From: Limnomonas spitsbergensis
Taxonomy: Eukaryota > Chlorophyta > Chlorophyceae > Chlamydomonadales
Reading direction: 5' to 3'
DNA: 64,000 bases
NCBI GenBank assembly: GCA_037349105.1
Contig: JAYJMM010000124.1
Location: 7,920,001 to 7,984,000 of the forward strand
Shown: positions 1 to 10,354 of the stretch, in pieces
How the letters are laid out: the number at the start of each line of letters is the position of its first letter
Position numbering within the stretch: position 1 is the first letter of the stretch
Translations under genes and position numbers: made by a program
Notes under the pieces: model-generated
The model's input: only the letters and a program-made list of their open reading frames with translations
The model's database searches: none
What the model was told of the DNA's origin: nothing

Positions 1-240
1 AGGTGTAGAGGGGTGGGAGAGTGGTGCGGGGCTGAAGGGACAGAGGGGCATGTGGAAAGGGTAGGGGACAGGGGGGAGGTGTGGAAGGAAAAGAGGCAGA
101 GAGACAGTTGGAGAGGGGATGGGACAGGGGGGAACAGGTCTATGTGTGAGGGGGAGGGGGGCAGGGGGCAGAGGCAGAGGGTGGGGTGGGGAGGGAAATG
201 GTGGGAGAAGGGGCAGAGGCAAAAGACCGTACAGATTCCT
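1..240. other. G/A-rich purine tract
   Basis: The + strand is almost entirely G and A with runs such as GGGGGG and short GGGACAGGGG-type modules. No credible coding sequence is seen on either strand. It sits where a PEP carboxylase intron is expected and could form a pyrimidine-rich intronic tract on the sense (-) strand. Confidence 0.6.
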
Positions 241-269
241 GACAGATTTCAGATTCAGAGGGCAAGTGC

Positions 270-1316
270 GGATATTTGCCTTCATCAAGGCTAGGGCAGG
301 TCATGGATAAAGGCTGCCTTCATCAAGGCTAGGACAGGCCATAGATAAAGGCTGCCTTCATCAAGGCTAGGACAGGCCATGGATATAGGCTGCCTTCATC
401 AAGGCTAGGACAGGCCATGGATATAGGCTGCCTTCATCAAGGCTAGGACAGGCCATGGATATAGGCTGCCTTCATCAAGGCTAGGACAGGCCATGGATAT
501 AGGCTGCCTTCATCAAGGCTAGGACAGGCCATGGATATAGGCTGCCTTCATCAAGGCTAGGACAGGCCATGGATATAGGCTGCCTTCATCAAGGCTAGGA
601 CAGGCCATGGATATAGGCTGCCTTCATCAAGGCTAGGACAGGCCATGGATATAGGCTGCCTTCATCAAGGCTAGGACAGGCCATGGATATAGGCTGCCTT
701 CATCAAGGCTAGGACAGGCCATGGATATAGGCTGCCTTCATCAAGGCTAGGACAGGCCATGGATATAGGCTGCCTTCATCAAGGCTAGGACAGGCCATGG
801 ATATAGGCTGCCTTCATCAAGGCTAGGACAGGCCATGGATATAGGCTGCCTTCATCAAGGCTAGGACAGGCCATGGATATAGGCTGCCTTCATCAAGGCT
901 AGGACAGGCCATGGATATAGGCTGCCTTCATCAAGGCTAGGACAGGCCATGGATATAGGCTGCCTTCATCAAGGCTAGGGCAGGCCATGGATATAGGCTG
1001 CCTTCATCAAGGCTAGGACAGGCCATGGATAAAGGCTGCCTTCATCAAGGCTAGGACAGGCCATGGATATAGGCTGCCTTCATCAAGGCTAGGACAGGCC
1101 ATGGATATAGGCTGCCTTCATCAAGGCTAGGACAGGCCATGGATAAAGGCTGCCTTCATCAAGGCTAGGACAGGCCATGGATAAAGGCTGCCTTCATCAA
1201 GGCTAGGACAGGCCATGGATAAAGGCTGCCTTCATCAAGGCTAGGACAGGCCATGGATATAGGCTGCCTTCATCAAGGCTAGGACAGGCCATGGATAAAG
1301 GCTGCCTTCATCAATG
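270..1316. repeat. 38-bp satellite, about 27 tandem copies
   Basis: The unit begins GGCTGCCTTCATCAAGGCTA and ends GGACAGGCCATGGATATA, repeating every 38 bp with almost no divergence. Variants are mainly GATAAA for GATATA and GGGCAGG for GGACAGG, clustered near both ends. The array starts about 155 nt into the intron after PEP carboxylase exon 9. Near-identity across copies suggests recent expansion or homogenisation. Units abut directly without spacers. Confidence 0.95.
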
Positions 1317-1471
1317 TGGGGAAGTTGCCCAAGAGCTCCCCAGCGTCCACACTCAGCCCTCCCCCTCCCACAGCCTCCTCCCCCATCATCGGGTCCCCTG
1401 TCACCTTCCTCTCCCTTCCCTCTTCTCCCTTCCCTCCTCTCCCTTCTCCCTGCCCTCTTCTCCGCCCTCAC

Positions 1472-4400
1472 CTCAAAGTGCAATGCATCCACCTCTTTTA
1501 GATACAGGTCTGCGGCCATCCAGCGAGAAAGGTAGACCACATGAGCCGTTACCTGGGCCGTGACGGAGGGGTTCCCGTCCCGGTCCCCGCCCATCCAGCT
1601 GGAGTATTTGAACAGCTGGGCACTGAGGGGCAGGTCACGACCTAGGGGGGGAGGAGGAGGAGGAGAGCTGGGGATTCAAAGTGCAATGCATGACCTCAGA
1701 GGAGCATGCTTCCTCATTGTAATATGCACAAGACCACCGTTGGCATGCTACTGGTCTACCACCCAAATGGGCCATGCGCCTGTGGCATAGCATTTCGCTG
1801 ATGTCCTTTTGCTATCCAGGGGCTTGCTATACCCAGTCATGATGTAGCTGAATTGTAGCTGAAGCACCGAACATTCAATATTTGAAAGAACCCAGAGTTG
1901 CTGCCCTTCCCCCACCCACCCCGCAATCGAATGTTACATGTCCACACAATAATGCCTGCTGCACTTGCCTTGTCCACACTTCCACACATGCTCCACTCAC
2001 CCGGTGCACTTGTCGCACCAGCAGCACTTACCCGTATGCTTCTTCAGCGCCTTGCTCACTTGCTTCATAAAGGCCGGAACAGCGCTCCAAAGGGATTGTT
2101 CCAGGAGGAAAAGCCCAGAGCGGGCCTCTAATTAGGGGGGAAAGGCAAAGGTAGGGTGCATGGTGAGAGGGTGATTCATCATGATGGGTTGGAAGGGGTT
2201 GGGGTCGTGATTGAATTGATTTGTAATTCTTATTTTAGACGAAGGGCCTCTTGGTTCACACGACAGGTTCACACTTGTTAAGGTCCCGGACATTGATTCT
2301 CCTTCACCTCCAATGATCTGTTGACTCCCCTCCCCATGCAGTTAACCTATTTACCCAGTCCCACAACCAGCAGCTGGCTGTGGGCACTATCTCCGTCCGG
2401 TCAGCACGCCTTTGAGTTTAGGGTCACATGCTTGTTCTTGGTAGGCGAAAAAGGTTAAACAACCAAACCAAACAATCTCACCCTTGTCCGTGTATCACAC
2501 ACGTCCGATCCCAGCCGCCTACCTTCGACTGGCGTTGGCTTCTGTCGCCTGAGCTCATCCGTCTGCCATAGGCTCATCACCTCCCGCATCAGGTCGTCTA
2601 GAACGGTCTGTCGCTCATCCTGCGTTAAATCTCCCCTGTACAAGTGAAACACGCCGGTCTGTTAACTAAGGCTACCATGGGAGTCTCAAGCACCACCAAC
2701 TGTCTTGATCTGGCAAGCCTTCGCGTTCTGCTACCACGGTCTGCGATCCTGCGACTCATCCCCCTTGAACAGGATCAAATCCATTTGTTTACGGAGGTGC
2801 AACCACCCCTGGAGCAGGATCCGGGAGGAGTCCGCCAAAGCTTCAACCTCATTCGCCGCTGACGGCTCCCCATACAGTATTGTTTGTACTGATTCAGCAA
2901 CCGCTTTGCATGAGGAGCAAATTCAATGTCTGCCCCCAGATCAACACTTTCTGATGTCTGACCCGCCTGGCAATAAAAATCTCATTGAACGCGTTTCCTG
3001 ATCCACTTTGAAGCTACAATGGCGTGCCTACCCTTGCCCGCCCACCTGTCATTCTGTTGTAGCAGGGCAGCTACCCTGGTGTGTTTGTGCTGCATCGTTC
3101 GGCGGTTGACTTGTGTAGGGTGTGCCGTCAGGACAATCTCCACACACTGCAAAGAGGTGGAGGGGGGGTTAGGTATGGAGTGGGATATCTGGGTGGATTG
3201 AGGTAGGGGAGTTCAGCCAGGACTGTGTCCACAGTCTGCCAGGAGAAGGTGAAAGAATAGAGAGGGGGAGGAGGAAGAGGTGCAGGCGGTGGGTACTAGC
3301 GGGAGAGCAAGGCGGTGAGAGGGACAGTCCCCCCCGCCGCCTTGCTCTATCCAGCCCAATGGCCGCCCTGTTCGTGTCAGCTAGCTAACACACCTGGTTT
3401 GCAACGGCATCATACAGCTGTTCGCTGGAGAGCCCCTCCGACCTCAGGCGTGCAAACACCTCCTCGCAGGACTTGAGGCGCTTGGGATTGGTCCGGTTGC
3501 GTCGAAGCCTGGGGGGGGATTTACCAACCCAGTCAGCTAGTGCCTTAACTGCCTTAAACAAAAACAAAATTCAAGTTCCAGATTCCTAGCCCATTGACAA
3601 AAACGCAAAATAGCAATGTTGGAACTTGATTATCAAACTAGTCAGTAGGTGGGTGTCCAGTTAAGTCCATGGGCTTGAGGCGCACACCTGTGCTGGAGCT
3701 CTGCAATGGCCGTCAGGTTTAGGTAGTGGCCGCAGGCACGTGTGAGGGGGATGGCCTCGTCGATGTCCATGGCCATCAGCTCGTTGGCAAGACTCTCGGA
3801 TAGGCTGGCTGAGGAGTCCTGGGAATTCAACAGGGAAGCATTGTTATTTATGCTGTCGAGGCGGGAAGACTGGAGGGGAGGAGCCAGTCTGCATGCTCAG
3901 AGTAAGAGGTTTGAGCAGCTTTCCTGATCTCCTGCTTGACAGAGTGCACTATCATGGTGGAGGGCATGCAGAACCTTCCACCTTTGCCAAGTTTGAAGCA
4001 CTGGCTCTCACGTAAGCATGAGATGACACAATGCTGGAGGCTGGAGCTCAGGAGCAAGGGGTCGGTATGTCTGATGCTTCTTCTCCACTTCAGGACTCAC
4101 AAATGCTCCCTTGTTATGCAGAATCGAAGCGCATTGGGCAGTGGCGCGAATCTTCTCTACCTGCAAAGTTGTTGAACTAAAACGGTCGATAGAAAGCGGA
4201 ACGCACGTAAATCGCGATAAACAGAATACGGATGATGCGATACGCCTGTTCAAAATCAAAGTGATTCCAAAGCCAATGCAGGCACCTTCTGGAACAGCAC
4301 ATCTCCGATCTCATGTTTCAAGCACGTGTCCAACAGCGATCCTAGAAGACGACAATCGTCATCCAGGGGTTGCAAGCAGATCTCGGTATGGTCCTGTCGA

Positions 4401-4579
4401 TGACAAAACCATGAGGATGAGAAGACAGAGCCTGGATCATTGGGGTCAGCCGGACAGTCCGCAGAACCAAACAGATAAATTTGACAGAAGGTGCCCTATC
4501 TCCATTAATTTGGGGAGCTGGCACTGGTGTCCTGGCTCACCTCCGGCATCAACGCCACAGCTGTATCCTCTCCGTCCAT
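1472..4579 (-). CDS. Phosphoenolpyruvate carboxylase, bacterial-type (5' part, 9 exons, truncated by window edge)
   Basis: PEP carboxylase adds bicarbonate to PEP to make oxaloacetate. Nine exons join in phase to give the first 311 residues: 4541-4579, 4286-4393, 4101-4160, 3688-3818, 3394-3508, 3046-3146, 2523-2635, 2032-2127 and 1472-1641. The ATG at 4579 opens a 13-codon first exon. Visible family signatures are [15 protein letters not shown] (catalytic histidine, about residue 160), [10 protein letters not shown] with KPTPVEEARSGL, and [15 protein letters not shown] (about residue 275). TDELRR/KPTPVEEARSGL and HPTQ rather than HPTE point to the bacterial-type clade of algae and plants. 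Exon 9 ends in phase 0 after ALHFE. The remaining two thirds should lie left of the window; 1-1471 shows only intron-like sequence and a satellite. Family assignment is secure; splice sites are predictions. Confidence 0.9.
1725..1868 (+). repeat. Dispersed repeat family A, degenerate copy (PEPC intron)
   Basis: It contains the degenerate head (AAGACCACCGTTGGC) and the well-kept tail ATGTAGCTGAATTGTAGCTG found in other family members. The copy lies in the intron between PEP carboxylase exons 8 and 9. Confidence 0.55.
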
Positions 4580-6240
4580 CTTAAAGTGGACGTTTCACTT
4601 CTGAGGACAACCTATCAGCTTTGGTCGGTGTTATTTTGTATACGCCGTAGCGGCATTCACGTGCAGTGAGAACCCTAATCACTGAAACCCTTTAACTGGT
4701 GCTGGTAGATACAGAGTTGCAAAGGGTACTAAGTCATCATGCTTAGCAGTTCAGCACGCGTGGATTACACAAAATGTTGCCATATTGGTTCATACCCACA
4801 ACGTAAAACCAGGGTCTAGAACAGAACCCAAAAGGATAGGACCGCATCTAAATAAACTGCATTAACTGCTTAGCAAAGATGAGTCCCCAACTTAAGAAAA
4901 AAATGGGAATCATACGGTATTGATGATCCGAAACGGGAACAGGCAAAATGGCTGGTTAACTCAGTTTTGTGTAGCATCTGTACGCCATGCAAATCATGGG
5001 CCATTGGGAACGCATCATGCCAGCAAGGTAGGTACAAATATAGGTGCAAGACTACAAAGATGATGCCTGTATTTGCCAACCTCTTAAATAATAACCGGAT
5101 TGGGCTTTCTTGCCACAATCTATGTACCGCAAATTGCAATACTGCGGCAGAGATCCTTGTTAATTACCAGTCCAAAGACAATTTGAAGGCCTAAACTATG
5201 GCATGCACACTCATGGAAGCATAGGCCTCAGGATCTGTCCATGCAGCCTTTAACCTGCTACCACATACAGGTTATGGTGATGGTGTATTTATGCAGTTCA
5301 GCATAACGACCATGCGTTCAGTGCGGGGTTCAGAGCCTACTTCTATTCAGTATAATACCAGTATCAGCGCAACATGTCCAGCATTGAATTTATCTGACAT
5401 CGCAGGCCCTCCTCTTCAAAGTTCAGTAAAGATAAACAGTCAATCATTCAACTTAAGGGTTGGGTCTCCTACATTTGCCGGACACCACTAAATGGTGCCT
5501 CCGGCCCCTCCACCTTGACCAGCCTGCATGGATCCCGGACATGCTTCTCTTTGCGCAACGTGGCATTGCTCCCTTGCACCGCTTGAGATACCTCTTGGGC
5601 TTGCTGGGGGAGACAGCACATGGGACGGGTGGATTGGCTTCTTGGTACTCAGAAAATCTGTTGAGGAAGTAATCAGCATCATCCTCAGTGTTTATTGAAG
5701 AGCCAGACCACCAAAAGAGGACCGCCGAGCGACCACCATTGGGCGATGGGGAGCAAACCTTGACCGGCCCATGGTCGGCCCCCTCGGCTGGAGGCCGCGA
5801 TGTTGCTGAAGTGCAGCTGAAGTGCGCAACAGTAGACAGTGGTGTTCTAAACAGTTATCTGATACCGGTATGGTGTACAAGCATAATACCGCTGGCATCT
5901 AAGACTCGCCTTCAAACACTTTTTGTACAACAGGGCCTGCCCCGAAGAGCAGCCACAGCCACATGCAAGATTGAAAATATTCATTCATTGCCAGCTCTTA
6001 TCAATATCATCGCAGTACTAAGCATCCATATCTGAATACTGATCTGATGCAGGCACTGCACCTGTTCATCAGTATCGAGATTATTGTTGTCATGTGGTGG
6101 CGTGGTGTGCTTCAATCATGCATCACATTCAAAAACAGGCGAGTGAAATAGATGACGGAACCAAGTTGAAAAACTCTGAACCTTGACAGGGTCACCTTAA
6201 TCATCAACCCTTCACGTTAATCATCCGCCCATAACCCGTA
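4580..6240. other. Intergenic region, no gene recognised
   Basis: This 1.7-kb stretch separates the PEP carboxylase start from the 3' end of the SET gene. The short open frames are not similar to any family I know and lack coherent splice structure. The only recognisable element is a family-A repeat near 5697-5830. The part next to 4579 should carry the PEP carboxylase promoter; no clear TATA box is visible. Confidence 0.5.
5697..5830 (+). repeat. Dispersed repeat family A copy
   Basis: Head CCAGACCACC followed by GGACCGCCGAGCG, a middle with CAAACCTTGACCGGCC, and a tail GCTGAAGTGCAGCTGAAG match the family layout described for 37163-37325 and 33088-33250. Confidence 0.7.
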
Positions 6241-8847
6241 TCAAAGCACCTGTGATGGACTGAAACAAATCCCAAACGGAGCGTACCTTTCCTTGGTCAC
6301 CTTCAATTCCTCCGATAGAGTCGTGATCTCTCCGCGCAGTCCCTCTTGAACCTTGACAGCTTCAACAAGCCGCTGCTTTTGAACTTTGGCAGCCTCAACA
6401 AGCCGCTGTTCTTGAACTTTGACAGCTTCAACAAGCCGCCGCTCAACTTTGTCGGCCTCAACAAGCCGCTCCTCATGAACCTTGACAGCTTCAACAAGCC
6501 GCTGCTCTTGAACCTTGGCAGCCTCAACAAGCCGCTCCTCTTGAACCTTGGCAGCTTCAGCAAGCCGCTGCTCAAATTTGTCGGCCTCGACGAGCCGCTC
6601 CTCTTGAACCTTGACAGCTTCAACAAGCCGCTGCTCTTGAACCTTGGCAGCTTCAACAAGCCGCTCCTCTAGAACCTTGGCAGCTTCAACAAGCCGCTGC
6701 TCAACTTTGTCGGCCTCAACGAGCCGCTCCTCATGAACCTTGACAGCTTCAACAAGCCGCTGCTCTTGAACCTTGGCAGCCTCAACAAGCCGCTCCTCCT
6801 GAACCTTGGCAGCTTCAACAAGCCGCTGCTCAAATTTGTCGGCCTCGACGAGCCGCTCCTCTTGAACCTTAACAGCTTCAACAAGCCGCTGCTCTTGAAC
6901 CTTGGCAGCTTCAACAAGCCGCTCCTCTTGAACCTTGGCAGCTTCAACAAGCCGCAGCTCAATTTTGTCGGCCTCGACGAGCCGCTCCCGCAACGTCACT
7001 GTCTCCAGCCTGTGTGTCTCGGCTGCCTGACCCGCCTCCCTCTTTGACTCTGACAGCTCCTTCTTGAGATCCTCTACCTCATCCAGGTGCTGCATGGCTG
7101 TAAAGTAATCATCCCCGTAATCCACAGTCACCTCATGCCCCTTTGAAATATTCTGGATAGCGACCATGATGATGCATGGGCGCATCCTGCGAAAGTCCCA
7201 GACTTCTATAAACTGGGCATTCCCACAAGATTCGTCTTCGCTACTGTCAGCTGCCGCTTGAACTTTAGTGTTTCGGCAGTGGTTGACATACCGCGTCAAG
7301 TTGCCTGCCTCTGTTGCGTCAACAGTGAACGACGGGCCAACACCGTTCCGCCTCTTGCTGGTCTGTGCGGTGTTGGGCGGCGGCGGCACTCCCCTAAACA
7401 GCATGGCAAAGCGGCTGTGCGTAGTCCTAGCCGATTCCAACTCCACAAACTCTGCATCAGTCATCCACTTGCCAGTGAAGCATCCCAACACGGTCCATTT
7501 CTTGACCTACACAGTACAGACAGGCCAGCGATAATATTTCCAAGAGAAGATGTGTGCGGAGGTGGGCGGTTGAAGAAAGCAATGACACCTCCTTGGGGCC
7601 TTTGAAAGTGGTAGGAGCAACAGGAGGACGATCATGAAAGGCAAGTCTAGGATACTGTTATCTTGAATAGCCTGGCATGCATGACACTATGACAGGCCAA
7701 GGTTGAGAGAACAAGAGGAAGAAAATGAATAAATCAATTCTTATCAATGAACGCTTGATTCCTTGTCCTCAGCCAGTGAGGTCTCACCAGCGATTTAGCA
7801 GTCACTCCCTTGCATGGCTTGTCCATGTTCGCCTTCCGCACATGGTGGTCTTCAGGCAGTTCCGACACCTCGAGCTGAGGGCAGCTGTGGTCCACAGTAT
7901 GACAGCCACCACTTCGGTCTATAGCAGCCACCACCTCCTCAAGATTGATACGGTTGCCGAGGGGAGCGTCGACCAATCGGACCCTGCGAGGACAAGCAGT
8001 CAAATGTTATCATACCATGGCTACCACGGTTCATGTAGGGTGCTTCAGCTACAATTCAGCTACATGACAGCCTAAGGCCAAGGGGAGGCGGGTGCATGAG
8101 GATAGGCTGCTTGGTCCCCCGCATGCATGTAGGTCAAAGTTTGTTCCCCACCGGCCAAGTGGCGGCTACCCATCAGCCTACCAAAGGTGGTCTGTTCCGC
8201 ACGGAAAAAGATGCTGTAGTTACTGGCACGACTCATGTCGCTAGCATGCAGGGAGTCAATAAGGCATTGCTGACTAACATGACCATACATGGATCTAGCC
8301 GGACACATTCAGCCTGCCAAGCACGATTCCATGCAAGAAGCCTGCACCATGCCATATTGCCATGCGTGATGCATCAGGCCATGGATTACGATGAGAAGCC
8401 ATGCCGCAATGTTTGTGTGTGGGGGCGGAGAGGAAATTCATGGGTCTTTAATTTGGAAAGACCTTCGCAGGCACAAAGCCATGCACCAAGCATGTAGCCT
8501 TGCACCCTCCCAGGATCTGCATGCATGACAGGAATCATCATTGACACCAGTTCTCTCAGGAATTTTAGGTAGGGTGAGTGAAAAGGAAGAACCCTAGTTG
8601 CAGAGAGCATACTAGACTCCGGCCCCCCAGCTATCAAGCGATCACCCAGTCAAGCCCCTCGCACAATCCGCACTCGTCAATTGCTTTAAGTGGAGGCCAA
8701 GACTCTGAGGTGTCTCTCCCCAATAAACTTACAAACGCATGCGCACCTTGCGTCTTTTCCCTTTTGGGGCTGAGGCGTGCCAAAGGCTTTGATGACGGCA
8801 TCGCTGAAAAAGTCGCCTGTGGCCCCCCCCACATGAAACACGTCCAT
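6241..8847 (-). CDS. SET-domain protein with long decapeptide/hendecapeptide coiled coil
   Basis: Three exons (8747-8847, 7788-7983, 6241-7506) join in phase into about 520 residues. The ATG at 8847 starts a 33-codon exon; the N-terminal 99 residues are not recognised. A SET-like fold follows: VLGCFTGKWMTDAEF resembles the SET start, RYVNHCRN the NH[SC] substrate/AdoMet motif, and EVTVDYGDDYF the terminal DYG-Y strand. No cysteine-rich pre-SET or post-SET is seen, and the usual RFxNHSCxPN is altered, so lysine methyltransferase activity is uncertain. The last 200 residues are a near-perfect repeat of RLVEAAKVQEE-type units and end in a short unique tail. The TGA at 6241 is used, but a splice donor candidate (AAAG|GTACGC) just before it leaves room for another C-terminus. 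Confidence 0.72.
6361..6985 (-). repeat. Coding tandem repeat of 30/33-bp units (coiled coil)
   Basis: About 18 units encode RLVEAAKVQEE-like 11-mers mixed with RLVEADKFEQ-like 10-mers. Three 33-bp units plus one 30-bp unit form a higher-order repeat of 129 bp (43 residues), present about four times. Both other forward frames and parts of the opposite strand stay open as a by-product of the repetition. Confidence 0.9.
8040..8200 (-). repeat. Dispersed repeat family A copy (inverted)
   Basis: Read on the - strand it starts with AGACCACCTTTGG, continues through GGGTAGCCGCCACTTGG and ends ATGTAGCTGAATTGTAGCTG. It lies in intron 1 of the SET gene. Confidence 0.75.
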
Positions 8848-10277
8848 GCTGCCTCCTCAAGACGGCTGTCTTGATCAGTTCGATAGCTCATCTGCGTTGG
8901 GTTGAATCATTCGTGCGCAGCCGTTGCCGTGCAGATGCCTCGTCCGGATGCACACCCAATGCCACACAGCGGTCAACGACACTGGGCGGTAGAGACGACA
9001 CAACTCCGCAATTAACCAAACACCCAAAACGCGCAGAATATTTGATACCGATGTTAACGTGGCATGGAAGGGCAGGTATCTGTTTGTGCGCAAACCACCC
9101 AGTGTAAACCTGGATCTGGTGTGAGGATGGGCGGCCCGATCTGTACGGCCAGTGCCTGATCAGCTCAAAACTGCTTCAGCCACAATGCACAGAAGCACTG
9201 CCAATGGACGGCTTCTGTCTTCAATGGGCTACAGGTTCACCTGTGGATTATTGACACATTTGTAACTGAAGAAGGTGGGGCATTAGCAGCTCTGTATGTA
9301 CCAGTATATAGGGTGGTCCGAAATAACAAACACGGCAATTGCTGTGCCGCTGCTGCTGCATTCCCTTATGTTTCCTGCATTACCAAAGATGCTGATTGTT
9401 GAGGAAGAGGTTTCCATGCATGGCCTGTCATGCTGGCAGAGATGACCATGCAAGGCTGCCATGCAAGGGAGTCATACGGTACAGTGTTCAGCACTATCAT
9501 TGTCAGTTGGTGTCTCGCGCAGTTTCTGACCATGACACTACAGCTGTTTGTTTACATGCATATTATTGAGCAGAAATTGGGCCGCACTAACCATGATTTC
9601 AATGTTAACGTATTCAATATGGAAAATAAGTGTGTTCTACATGCTCCGACTGCGGTTGTTCTTCTCATTCTTGATGCATGTTATGCTCTGAATGAATGCT
9701 TTAGTCAGGATGTTCAAGTTCTGTGGATTGGGATAATTTTTCATGGCGATGTTAATTGATGTGCGTGCGGGTATAGAGTGGGCATAGAGAAGCTCTTATG
9801 GCCGATGATGGCATGAGCACAAGCAGAAGCCTGGAATGAAGGAACATACATCTTAACCTGAGCCACAGAACTCAGAGCTAGCGGCAGCTCAACCTCCAGG
9901 CCCAGAGGCAGTTGCAGGAAATCAATTCCAAAGAAATGGATTGAGACTGATTTTACGGAATGCCAAGCAAGTTTGTGTGTTCAGTCTACAGTGATGAAAA
10001 TGTCCCATGCAGGACCTGCGTGCAGGCAGCATGGGCATGCATGGGCACATGTCACCATCATGCATTCCCCTTCATTATCATGCACTACTTCATTCACACT
10101 CAGGATCACAGACCAGGTCCTGCTCCTTGCTCCTATCTTTCCATATCTGTCATTCTGTCATGCATTGTCCATCATCAGCACTGGACCACTCCATTCAATT
10201 GAAATCAAAGGAGCCTGTCTTCGCCAGCACCGGGCCAGTCTGAATTCTCCTGTCCTGCCTTGCCTTCAGCTGTCCAG
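8848..10277. other. Intergenic region between divergent SET and Myb genes
   Basis: No gene is supported. An open frame at 9430-9759 (109 codons, hydrophobic middle) has no recognisable domain and atypical A/T-rich composition. The region must hold the promoters of both flanking genes. Many CATGCATG-like palindromes are present. Confidence 0.45.
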
Positions 10278-10354
10278 ATGACGCCGCGGGTGGGACGGAC
10301 ATCACAGCGGAGCACCTGACAGACTTCCAAGGAGTAACAACAGCTGAGTGTGAC

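Noticed and set aside
270..1316. CRISPR array
   Set aside because: Units are contiguous 38-mers without unique spacers, and the context is a eukaryotic intron.
9430..9759. 109-codon + strand frame with hydrophobic middle
   Set aside because: No recognisable family, composition like flanking intergenic DNA; kept only as a note.
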